Assembly: GCA_029975645.1 (NCBI GenBank)
Contig: JARKOU010000188.1
Location: 1-34,357, forward strand
Direction of reading: 5' to 3'
DNA from: Actinomycetales bacterium
GTDB lineage: Bacteria > Actinomycetota > Actinomycetes > Actinomycetales > JAHECE01
Length of the DNA: 34,357 bases
Part shown: positions 18,545 to 25,132 of the stretch, piece after piece
Layout of the letters: every line of letters begins with the position of its first letter
Position numbering within the stretch: the first letter of the stretch is position 1
The notes under the pieces: generated by a model
Database searches by the model: none
Told to the model about the DNA's origin: nothing
What the model saw: only the letters and a program-made list of their open reading frames with translations
Translations under genes and position numbers: made by a program

Positions 18545-18994
18545 ATGGCGACGCTCGTCAGCGGGGCGGTGTTCGCGCACATCGCGCGAAGCCTGGTGAG
18601 CGACGGCACGTCGCTCACTCTCGTCGACCTCGCGCCGTCGACCATCTGGCTGCCCCGAGCCCCCAGCGCCGGGCTGGGTTACCTCCCGACCGGCGCGTTC
18701 CTCGACCTGTGGCGCGACGACGACGGCGGCCAGGAACCGGTTTTGCGTCGCGTGACGGGCACGCTGTCCATCCTGGACCCCGATGCACAGATCGCCGGCG
18801 AGGCGGTCCTCGTGCTCACGCGCCCCCGGGTGACGGCGTCGGGCCTGACCTACGACGTCGTCGACCTCATGCGCGGCGTGGTGCCCGCACGGTCGGGGGC
18901 GTGCGTGCTGTTCCTCTCCTGGGATGCGGCACCGACGACGGGCGACGGCGCGGCGTCGGTCCGTTCGGACGATCGAGAAGGGCCGAACCGATGA
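18545..18994 (+). CDS. Unrecognised protein, first gene of the SulP operon
   Basis: I do not recognise this 149-residue protein. It appears to be a soluble mixed alpha/beta protein, without a signal peptide or membrane segment. Segments such as VLRRVTGTLSILDPDAQIAGEAVLVLTRPRVTASG, read only as alternating strands, suggest a beta-rich core, and the last 20 residues are hydrophilic and disordered. Its stop codon overlaps the SulP start as ATGA, so the two are translationally coupled and likely act together. The start ATG lies 35 bases downstream of dyad B. No ribosome site is evident. It may be a cytoplasmic accessory or sensor for the transporter (inference). Confidence 0.6.
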   Translation: MATLVSGAVFAHIARSLVSDGTSLTLVDLAPSTIWLPRAPSAGLGYLPTGAFLDLWRDDDGGQEPVLRRVTGTLSILDPDAQIAGEAVLVLTRPRVTASGLTYDVVDLMRGVVPARSGACVLFLSWDAAPTTGDGAASVRSDDREGPNR

Positions 18995-20769
18995 CGGAAA
19001 GCCTCCACGCCGCCGACGAGTACGGGCACCAGCCGCAACCGTTCCGCGCCCAGGAACGCGCGACGTCTCTCTGGCGGTTCGTGCCGTTCGTCGCGTCGAT
19101 GCGCGGCTACTCCTGGCCCACCCTGCGCGTCGACATCCTTGCCGGCGTCGCACTCGCCGCGCTCGCGGTCCCGCAGGGCATGGCATACGCCCAGACGGCC
19201 GGCCTGCCGGTGGTGGCCGGGCTCTATGGGTTGCTGGTGCCCCTCGTCGCGTATGCCGCCTTCGGTTCCTCCCGTTCCCTCATGACAGGGCCGACGGCGA
19301 CGGCGGCGCTGCTGGTGGCGCCCGCCCTGGCGACGGTCTCCTCGGACCCGGCCGACTATCCCGCGCTGGCCGCGATGCTGGCCCTCCTCGTCGGCGGGGT
19401 GTTCCTCGTCGCCCGACTGCTGAGGCTGGGCTGGATCTCGGACTACTTCTCCGCCGCCGTCCTTCTCGGGTTCCTCACGGGGCTCGCTCTGACGCTCGTC
19501 TCGGGACAGCTGGACGACTTCACCGGCGTCGCCGTCGAGGGAGACACACCGCTGGAGCAGTACATCTCCTTCGCCGGCAACGTCATCGGCGGGACGAACA
19601 CCTTGACGTTGGTGATCGGCATCCTGAGCCTCACCGCTCTGCTGGTCGGGGGCCGCTTCCTGCCCAAGTTCCCGATGCTGCTGCTTGTCACGGTGGTCGC
19701 GATCGCCGCCTCCGCGATGTGGGACCTCGGCGAGCGGGGCGTGGTGCTCGTCGGTGAGATCCCTCCGGGACTGCCGGAACTGGCCTGGCCGTCGGTGTCG
19801 CTCACGGACATCGCCGTGCTTGTCCCCATGGCGATCGGGATCGCGCTGGTCGGCTTCTCGGACGCCATCCTCACCGCCCGCAGCCTCTCCCGGCCGGACT
19901 CGCCACCCGTCGACACCAACCAGGAACTCATCGCGCTGGCCGGCATCAACGTGGCGGCCGGGTTCTCCCAGTCCTTCCCCCTCGGCTCGAGCGGTTCCCG
20001 CACCGCCGTCAACATGCGGCTCGGTGGGCGGACCCAGGTGGTCGGACTGGTCCAGGCGGCCGGCGTCGCAGCGGTCCTGCTCTTTCTCACGGAGGCACTC
20101 GCGCTGCTCCCGAAAGCGACCCTGGGGGCAGTGATCATCTACGCCGCGCTCGGGCTGATGGACATCGGCGCGTGGCGGGCGCTCTCCCGCGGCGCACGCG
20201 GCGAGTTGGTGGTGGCCGTCATCACCGTCATCGGCATGCTCACGGTCGGGCTGCTTGTCTCGCTGATCCTCGCGGTGCTGCTCTCGATCATCGACGTGGT
20301 CCGCCGTAGCGCCCAGCCGCGCGACGCGGTGCTCGGATGGAGCCCCAAGGCGCGTCGATTCGTCGACGTGGAACGCCACCGCGACGCCGTCGTCTTCCCC
20401 GGTGTGGTGGTCTACCGCCTCGACGACCGGCTCTTCTTCGCCAACTGCCGCTACTTCGGGTCCCGGGTGCGCGAGGCGGTGCGAGGCGCGCCATACCCGG
20501 TGAGCACGCTCGTGTTCGACGCCGAGTCCGTGACCGATCTCGACGCCTCAGGTGCCCAAGCGCTCGCGGCGCTCGTGTCCGACCTGAGGGACGACGGCGT
20601 CCGGTTCGTCCTCGCCCGATCCCGCACGACGTTCGAGGAGCAGCTCGCCAAGACCGGGCACGCCGAGGTGCTGCCAGCCGGGGACCGCTTCCCCACCGTC
20701 CGGGGGGCCGTGTCCGCGGTGGCCGGCGTCGACCTCGAGTCTCTGGTCACGCCGGAGCGGCGGCCATGA
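18991..20769 (+). CDS. SulP-family anion transporter with STAS domain
   Basis: This 592-residue inner-membrane protein has the SulP core of about twelve to fourteen helices. It starts at the family motif (LAGVALAALAVPQGMAYAQTAG, near residues 50-72) and includes GPTATAALLVAPALA and later conserved blocks (GSSGSRTAVNMRLGGRTQ). A cytoplasmic STAS domain occupies about residues 465-580, with the typical FDAESVTDLDASGAQAL segment. Family members carry sulfate, bicarbonate or other small anions; the substrate cannot be read from the sequence. The ATG at 18991 overlaps the previous stop and has AGAAGGG upstream. The neighbouring regulator and upstream dyad suggest inducible expression. There are no sulfate assimilation genes nearby. 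Confidence 0.93.
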   Translation: MTESLHAADEYGHQPQPFRAQERATSLWRFVPFVASMRGYSWPTLRVDILAGVALAALAVPQGMAYAQTAGLPVVAGLYGLLVPLVAYAAFGSSRSLMTGPTATAALLVAPALATVSSDPADYPALAAMLALLVGGVFLVARLLRLGWISDYFSAAVLLGFLTGLALTLVSGQLDDFTGVAVEGDTPLEQYISFAGNVIGGTNTLTLVIGILSLTALLVGGRFLPKFPMLLLVTVVAIAASAMWDLGERGVVLVGEIPPGLPELAWPSVSLTDIAVLVPMAIGIALVGFSDAILTARSLSRPDSPPVDTNQELIALAGINVAAGFSQSFPLGSSGSRTAVNMRLGGRTQVVGLVQAAGVAAVLLFLTEALALLPKATLGAVIIYAALGLMDIGAWRALSRGARGELVVAVITVIGMLTVGLLVSLILAVLLSIIDVVRRSAQPRDAVLGWSPKARRFVDVERHRDAVVFPGVVVYRLDDRLFFANCRYFGSRVREAVRGAPYPVSTLVFDAESVTDLDASGAQALAALVSDLRDDGVRFVLARSRTTFEEQLAKTGHAEVLPAGDRFPTVRGAVSAVAGVDLESLVTPERRP

Positions 20770-20852
20770 TCCGGCCCCCACGCCGTCGGGTCTGGCGGCA
20801 GTCACGCCCGGGGTGAATGATGTCGGCAACCCTGCGACGCGAGGAGGCCGGC

Positions 20853-21167
20853 ATGGGAGCGCACGAAGGCGGAAAGCGGCGGAACAAGGGTCAGGACATC
20901 CAGGCGGTTGTCCGCCTCGTCATGATGGCGCTCGTCGTGGCCGCCGTCGTCAAGGAGATGCGGCTGCCACCCGAGCAGCGGACGTGGAACGGCAAGATCG
21001 GGTTCGTGCCCTACGACCTGCGCTTCCCGACCCTCCAGCGGTGGAAGGAGCGGGTCTGGAACCCGGACAGCCCCACGCTCATCGGGCCGAAGGTCTTCGG
21101 TGTGGGCTGGACACTCAACGTCGGGCGCGCGGTCGAACTCATCCGCAAGAAGGTCGCCGCAGCCTGA
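20853..21167 (+). CDS. DUF5808-like small protein
   Basis: This 104-residue protein has a basic N-terminus, a short hydrophobic helix (VVRLVMMALVVAAVVKEM), and a C-terminal half with the pattern WNGKIGFVPYDLRFPTLQRW, then WNPDSPTLIGPKVFGVGWTLNVGRAVELI. That half matches the actinobacterial DUF5808 domain. Function is unknown. The ATG at 20853 has GAGGAGG at good spacing; an ATG at 20817 is in frame but lacks this site. It lies 83 bases after the SulP gene and may be in the same transcript. A hairpin overlaps its stop codon. Confidence 0.75.
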   Translation: MGAHEGGKRRNKGQDIQAVVRLVMMALVVAAVVKEMRLPPEQRTWNGKIGFVPYDLRFPTLQRWKERVWNPDSPTLIGPKVFGVGWTLNVGRAVELIRKKVAAA

Positions 21168-21193
21168 CCGGACCGTCGGGTCGCCGGTCGGCT
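21161..21193. terminator. Bidirectional hairpin overlapping two convergent stop codons
   Basis: AGCC-T-GACCGG pairs with CCGGTC-GGCT through ten base pairs and one bulged T around a twelve-base loop. It spans the 25-base gap between the DUF5808-like gene and the toxin remnant, so it may end both transcripts. Confidence 0.55.
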
Positions 21194-21586
21194 CAGCGCG
21201 ACGTGGGCGCCACCCGCACCTGCGCGTGGTGCCCCCCTCCGGCGAGTGTGGCGTCGCAGGTGTAGAGCGGCACTGCGAGGCCTTCGGCCAGAGCGAGGTA
21301 GGCGGCGTCGTAGCTCGTGTAGCGGTGGCGTAGGCGCCAGATGCGATCAGCGAAGGGCGCGGTCTGGTAGCGGGTGATGGTGAAGGCGAAGTGGTCCTGA
21401 CGGGCGGTCTCCGCGACGTCGGGCTCGATCTTGCCCGCCGAGCGCCAGTCCGCGCAGCACGGAGAGCACCTCGACGTCGAGCAGGTGCGGAGAGGCGACC
21501 TCGCCGGCGAGGGCGTCGAGCAGCTCGAGGTCCGCGTGGCGACCCACGAGGGCCTCGACCATCGCCGAGGCGTCGATCACGATCAC
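21193..21586 (-). pseudogene. vapC: PIN-domain toxin (VapC-like), frameshifted
   Basis: VapC toxins are PIN-domain ribonucleases that cut tRNA or rRNA. The N-terminal third reads well in one frame (VIVIDASAMVEALVG, then HLLDVEVLSVLRGLALGG) and then becomes nonsense. From about position 21433 the next frame continues with a normal C-terminus (GKIEPDVAETARQDHFAFT, TSYDAAYLALAEGLAVPLYTCDATLAGG) to a TGA at 21193. The 394-base span is one base more than a whole number of codons, so a single-base insertion near 21433-21437 explains it. All expected acidic residues of the PIN site remain across the two frames (D5, the Glu in VEVLS, D in SYDAAY and in CDATLA). The GTG start overlaps the antitoxin stop (GTGA). 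A sequencing error is the alternative. Confidence 0.82.
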
Positions 21587-21810
21587 CGGCGGCCGGCGTC
21601 GACTGCGGCAACGATCGCCGCCGCCGTCGGTCCGGTCGAGCGGTCGCGGTGCCTGAGCCGTTCGACGATCTCGGCATTGGTGGGCCGGGCCGCGATCGTC
21701 GCGAGTTCCATCGCGACGTAGGCCGACAGCGACCTGCCCTCGGCCGCCGCGCGCTCCTTGAGCGTCTCGACGACCTCCTCCGGGACGTCGCGGATGTAGA
21801 GCGTCGTCAT
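21583..21810 (-). CDS. FitA/VapB-like ribbon-helix-helix antitoxin
   Basis: This 75-residue antitoxin has an N-terminal ribbon-helix-helix DNA-binding domain (TLYIRDVPEEVVETLKERAAAEGRSLSAYV by its pattern) and a C-terminal tail that would wrap the PIN toxin. The pattern LYIRDVPEEV and the EIVERLRHR tail resemble the FitA-type antitoxins. It would repress its own promoter together with VapC and neutralise the toxin. The ATG at 21810 is the natural start; the open frame extends far upstream through the tRNA gene and is not coding there. Its stop overlaps the toxin start. It remains intact while the toxin is frameshifted. Confidence 0.85.
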   Translation of the reverse strand: MTTLYIRDVPEEVVETLKERAAAEGRSLSAYVAMELATIAARPTNAEIVERLRHRDRSTGPTAAAIVAAVDAGRR

Positions 21811-21921
21811 GAGCCCATGCTCGCAAGGTGCAAGCAGGCCGGGTAGTAGGGGCCAGGGTCGGCCAGCCGCGCGCGGTCGCGGGACCGATTGGTGCATGGA
21901 TTGGTGCACGGGCCCATGGGA

Positions 21922-21961
21922 AGGGCCCCTGACCGGGGTGTTATCCCTGGTCAGGGGCCCT
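21922..21961 (-). terminator. Strong hairpin terminator downstream of tRNA-Leu
   Basis: AGGGCCCCTGACC pairs perfectly with GGTCAGGGGCCCT; the 14-base loop can form a few extra G-C pairs. It begins nine bases after the 3' end of the tRNA gene, so it probably ends the tRNA transcript and shields the antitoxin gene. Confidence 0.85.
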
Positions 21962-21970
21962 CTCGTAGCG

Positions 21971-22054
21971 TGCGCGAGGGGGGAGTTGAACCCCCACGCC
22001 CTTCCGGGCACACGGACCTGAACCGTGCGCGTCTGCCTATTCCGCCACTCGCGC
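21971..22054 (-). tRNA. leuT: tRNA-Leu, anticodon CAG
   Basis: The 84-base gene folds into a full cloverleaf on the minus strand. The acceptor stem is GCGCGAG/CTCGCGC with discriminator A; the anticodon stem-loop is CACGG-TTCAGGT-CCGTG; a long variable arm (GCCCGGAAGGGC), typical of tRNA-Leu, is present; the T arm is GGGGG-TTCAACT-CCCCC. The anticodon CAG reads CUG, the main Leu codon in this genome. CCA is not encoded. tRNA-Leu beside fhaA is conserved in actinobacteria. Confidence 0.97.
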
Positions 22055-22076
22055 GTGGTGCTGCAAACCGGGCAGA

Positions 22077-22082
22077 AGGGTA
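22077..22082 (-). promoter_or_regulatory. Candidate -10 (TACCCT) of tRNA-Leu
   Basis: The minus strand reads TACCCT about 22 bases before the tRNA 5' end. The -35 region is poor. Confidence 0.35.
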
Positions 22083-22136
22083 GCACGCAGGCCCGGCGAG
22101 CCCTCGCTGCCGAGCGAAGCCGAGGCGGCGGCCGAA

Positions 22137-22237
22137 CCTCAGGGACGATCGAGTCCTCCGGCCGCACGCTCGGTCGGCGTGTCGTCGGAGGGTCGACCGC
22201 CCCCTCCGGCATGCGGACCGACTGATCGTCCCTCAGG
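22137..22237. repeat. Long inverted repeat with nested hairpin upstream of fhaA
   Basis: The gap between tRNA-Leu and fhaA is 372 bases and has no convincing gene. Its central part has arms 22137-22155 and 22220-22237. AGGGACGATC pairs with GATCGTCCCT, extended outward by CCT/AGG after one C-C mismatch and inward by AGTC/GACT after one bulged G. Within the 64-base loop, CGGAGGG (22186-22192) pairs with CCCTCCG (22202-22208). The element lies between the tRNA promoter and the likely fhaA promoter. It could be a structured RNA, a bidirectional terminator or a small repeat element. Confidence 0.6.
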
Positions 22238-22333
22238 TCCGGCCAGCAGCTCACCTACCGTCCCGTCCCGCCATCGGCACGAGGCGGAGCGGGATCTCCG
22301 GGCGCGTTCTGCGGCGAATCCCCTCGCGGTCGT

Positions 22334-22339
22334 TACGAT
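22334..22339 (+). promoter_or_regulatory. Candidate -10 (TACGAT) for the fhaA-pknB operon
   Basis: TACGAT is the best -10 between the inverted repeat and fhaA, giving a leader of about 80 bases. No consensus -35 is seen upstream. Confidence 0.4.
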
Positions 22340-22426
22340 CAGGAAACGTCCGTCGCGCCGCGTCGCAGAGTCGCCGCGCCCGCACCCCGGCCGTCCGCTC
22401 GAACTCGCCCATAAGGAGGTGCGCAG

Positions 22427-23140
22427 GTGGGGGTCCTCGACCGCTTCGAGAAGGGCGTCGAACGTGTGGTGAGCGGCGCCTTCGCCAAGGCCTTCCGCAG
22501 CGAGGTCAAGCCCGTGGAGATCGCGAGCGCCATCCGCCGCGAGATGGACGACCGTGCCGCCGCCGTCACCCGCGAGCGCACCGTGGTGCCCAACGAGTTC
22601 GTGGTGGAACTCGGCACGGCGGACCTGGACCAGGTGGAGACCTGGGGCGCGGACGCCCTCGCCGAGGAACTCGTGGCCACGGCCACGGAGCACGGCGCCC
22701 AGCAGCGTTACACGTTCGTCGGCCCGGTCTCGGTGACCTTCTCCGAGGACACAGCCCTGGAGCAGGGCCGCTTCCGGGTCCGCTCGGCCACCGTCCGGGG
22801 AGCGGTTGCCCCCGTCACCACCTCGGCTCCCAGCCAGCGCCACCCGATCGTCGACATCGACGGCCAGCGCTACCTCCTCACCGGCCCGGTCACGGTCATC
22901 GGGCGGGGGTCGGAGTCGGACATCATCCTCGACGACCCCGGCGTCTCCCGGAAGCACCTCGAGATCCGCGTGACGCCCGATGGCGTGATCGCCACCGACC
23001 TCGGGTCCACCAACGGCACGTTCGTCGAGGGCCACCAGATCACCGCGGCCACGCTCGTGGACGGCAACACCGTCACTCTGGGCCGCACGCGCATCCTCTT
23101 CTGGACCGGCGCGGCCGACGACCCCGACGACGCCGGGTAG
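22427..23140 (+). CDS. fhaA: FhaA, FHA-domain protein with DUF3662 N-terminus
   Basis: FhaA is a 237-residue cytoplasmic phospho-Thr reader. The N-terminal DUF3662 domain starts MGVLDRFEKGVERVVSGAFA and spans about residues 1-115. The FHA domain covers about 145-232 with the binding motifs GR (159-160), SRKH (174-177) and GSTNGT (193-198). In mycobacteria FhaA binds phosphorylated MviN/MurJ-like partners and affects late peptidoglycan synthesis. The linker is shorter than in Mycobacterium. The GTG at 22427 has AAGGAGGTG upstream, a near-perfect ribosome site. It is the first gene of a seven-gene operon that also encodes the kinases and phosphatase setting its ligands. Confidence 0.95.
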   Translation: MGVLDRFEKGVERVVSGAFAKAFRSEVKPVEIASAIRREMDDRAAAVTRERTVVPNEFVVELGTADLDQVETWGADALAEELVATATEHGAQQRYTFVGPVSVTFSEDTALEQGRFRVRSATVRGAVAPVTTSAPSQRHPIVDIDGQRYLLTGPVTVIGRGSESDIILDDPGVSRKHLEIRVTPDGVIATDLGSTNGTFVEGHQITAATLVDGNTVTLGRTRILFWTGAADDPDDAG

Positions 23141-23146
23141 GCGGCC

Positions 23147-23761
23147 GTGAGCGAACTGGTCGTCACCCTCCTGCGCCTGTCCTACCTGGTGCTTCTCTGG
23201 GTCCTCGTGCTCGCGGCCATCGGCGTGCTGCGCCGCGACGTGTTCGGGACGCGCATCGTCCAGCGCGGCCGCAAGGCCAGCACGGCCGCCAAGCCCGCCA
23301 CGGGACGCGCGGCCGTGGTGGCGCAGCCCGGGCCCCCGCTCCAGCCGCGCGCCGCCACCCCGGCACCCGCGCCTCCGCCGGCCGCACCCCCCGGCGGAGC
23401 GCCCGCGCGTTCCTCGATCGGCGCAGGCGTCGCCGTCGCGCCGCCGGCCGCACCCGTGCCCGCGGCCGCACCCCCCGCCCGTCTCCAGGTCACCGACGGC
23501 CCTCTGCGCGGCACCTCCATCCCGCTCGGCACCTCCGCCGTGGTCCTGGGCCGAGCGCCGTCGTGCACCGTGCCGCTCCAGGACGACTACTCCTCCAGCC
23601 GCCACGCGCGCGTCTACCCGCACGAGGGCGCGTGGTGGGTGGAAGACCTCGGTTCCACGAACGGGACCTTCGTGGACGGCGAGCGCATCGACGCGCCGAC
23701 CGTCCTGACCCCGGGGAAGGCCGTGCGCATCGGGCAGACCGTCCTCGAGTTGCAGAGGTAG
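23147..23761 (+). CDS. fhaB: FhaB (FipA-interacting type) membrane-anchored FHA protein
   Basis: This 204-residue protein has an N-terminal transmembrane helix (about residues 5-27), then a long Ala/Pro-rich linker of about 75 residues. The C-terminal FHA domain has VVLGR, SSRHARV and GSTNGTFVDGERI, so the phospho-Thr pocket is intact. It is anchored at the inner face of the membrane, and in mycobacteria the homologue acts in septal division with FtsZ/FtsQ partners. The GTG at 23147 follows fhaA by six bases and has little ribosome site of its own, suggesting coupled translation. Confidence 0.95.
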   Translation: MSELVVTLLRLSYLVLLWVLVLAAIGVLRRDVFGTRIVQRGRKASTAAKPATGRAAVVAQPGPPLQPRAATPAPAPPPAAPPGGAPARSSIGAGVAVAPPAAPVPAAAPPARLQVTDGPLRGTSIPLGTSAVVLGRAPSCTVPLQDDYSSSRHARVYPHEGAWWVEDLGSTNGTFVDGERIDAPTVLTPGKAVRIGQTVLELQR

Positions 23762-23764
23762 CCC

Positions 23765-25132
23765 GTGGCCGTCGCCCTGAGGTACGCCGCCCGCTCCGAC
23801 GTCGGCCTGATCCGCAAGAACAACCAGGACTCGGGCTATGCGGGCCCGCACCTCCTCGTGGTCGCGGACGGCATGGGCGGTGCGGCCGGGGGCGACGTCG
23901 CCTCCTCGGTGGTGGTCTCGCACCTCGCGCCCCTCGACGACGACGCCCCCACCGGCGACCTCCTCACCCGCCTCAAGGAGGCGGTCTACGCCGCCCACGA
24001 CGAACTCGTGGACCGCGTGGCGGAGGACCCGTCCCTGGCGGGCCTCGGCACCACGGTGATCGCGCTGCTCCGCTCGGGCAACCGCTTCGCGATGATCCAC
24101 ATCGGGGACTCGCGCGCCTACGTGGTGCGCGACGGCCAGATGTTCCAGGTCACCACGGACCACACGTTCGTCCAGCACCTGGTGGACACCGGCCAGCTCA
24201 CCCCCGAGCAGGCCGAGCACCACCCGCAGCGTTCGGTGCTCTTGCGCGTGCTCGGCGACAACTCCTCGGACATCGTGCTGGACGAGTGGGCGCACGAGGC
24301 GCGCATCGGCGACCGCTGGCTCCTGTGCTCGGACGGCCTCTCCGGGGTGGTCTCCGCCGAGACCATCGCCCACGTGCTCGGCGGCACGCCCGACGTCGGC
24401 GAGTGCGCCGAGTCGCTCGTCGCCCTGGCGCTCCACGGCGGCGGCCCCGACAACGTGACGTGCATCGTGGCCGACGTCGTCGACCTCGACGTCCTGCCCG
24501 ACGGCGCCGGGCCCGCTCTGGAACCGCAGGTGGTGGGCGCGGCGGCCGCGGATCGCCTGCGACCCACGCGTGGCGGTGCCGGTGCTGCGGGACGAGCCGC
24601 GGCTCTCGCCGCGCCCGCCGCGCCCGTGACGGTGGAGCCCGCGGCCTCGGTGCCGGGCTCGCCGGGGGCCGGCGTGGACGCGGACGACGGCGATCGCCCC
24701 GGCGGGCGGACGCGTCGGGTGATCGCGTGGCTGGTGGGGGTCGTCGTCGTGCTGGGTGCCCTCACCGCGGCCGGCGCACTGGCCTACCGGTGGACGCAGG
24801 AGCAGTACTACGTGGGGATCGATGACGGCTACGTCGCGATCTTCCGTGGCATCCCGCAGGAACTCGGGACCACGCCCCTCTCGTCCGTCCACGAACGGAC
24901 CGAGATCGCGGTGGACGACCTCCCCGCGTTCGCGCGCCAGCGGCTCGAGGACACGATCACGGCGTCCTCCCTGGAGGAGGCCGAGGCGGTGGTCGCCCTG
25001 CTCGAGGAGGAGGTGGCGCCGCCGCCCACGCCGGCGCCCACGCCAGAACCGACTGCCACCCCGGCGCCGGCGCCGACGGCGAGCATCGGCGCCGCGCCCG
25101 CTCCCGGCGCAGCCTCGGGAGACGGCGCCTGA
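23765..25132 (+). CDS. pstP: PstP, PP2C-family Ser/Thr phosphatase
   Basis: This 455-residue phosphatase removes phosphate from targets of PknA and PknB. The PP2C domain (residues 4-240) has the metal-binding D22 (NNQDS), D35 (VADGMGG), GDSRAY at 114-119, D190 (SDGLSG) and D229-N230. A juxtamembrane linker and a transmembrane helix (about 319-341) follow, with an extracellular domain and a disordered Pro/Thr tail rich in PAPTPEPT-type repeats. The GTG at 23765 lies three bases after the fhaB stop. The last base of the stop codon is the A of the next ATG. This places the phosphatase in the same transcript as its kinases. Confidence 0.96.
   Translation: MAVALRYAARSDVGLIRKNNQDSGYAGPHLLVVADGMGGAAGGDVASSVVVSHLAPLDDDAPTGDLLTRLKEAVYAAHDELVDRVAEDPSLAGLGTTVIALLRSGNRFAMIHIGDSRAYVVRDGQMFQVTTDHTFVQHLVDTGQLTPEQAEHHPQRSVLLRVLGDNSSDIVLDEWAHEARIGDRWLLCSDGLSGVVSAETIAHVLGGTPDVGECAESLVALALHGGGPDNVTCIVADVVDLDVLPDGAGPALEPQVVGAAAADRLRPTRGGAGAAGRAAALAAPAAPVTVEPAASVPGSPGAGVDADDGDRPGGRTRRVIAWLVGVVVVLGALTAAGALAYRWTQEQYYVGIDDGYVAIFRGIPQELGTTPLSSVHERTEIAVDDLPAFARQRLEDTITASSLEEAEAVVALLEEEVAPPPTPAPTPEPTATPAPAPTASIGAAPAPGAASGDGA

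Noticed and set aside
18850-20379. 509-codon minus-strand frame opposite SulP
   Set aside because: It is rich in Arg/Gly/Asp/His and fully covered by the SulP gene with its clear domains.
21425-21440. Programmed ribosomal frameshift in the toxin gene
   Set aside because: No slippery heptamer or downstream stimulatory structure is visible, and PIN toxins are not known to use one; mutation or sequencing error is simpler.
21583-22254. Longer antitoxin frame running through the tRNA gene
   Set aside because: The upstream part overlaps tRNA-Leu and its terminator and is not coding; the ATG at 21810 is the real start.
22139-24892. 917-codon open frame on the minus strand
   Set aside because: It lies opposite fhaA, fhaB and pstP, is Arg/Gly/His-rich and resembles no family; it is a high-GC antisense shadow.
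24965-24980. Third copy of the TCCTCC...GGAGGA dyad, inside pstP
   Set aside because: The spacing between half-sites is two bases instead of five and it is within coding sequence, so it does not match the regulator dyads.
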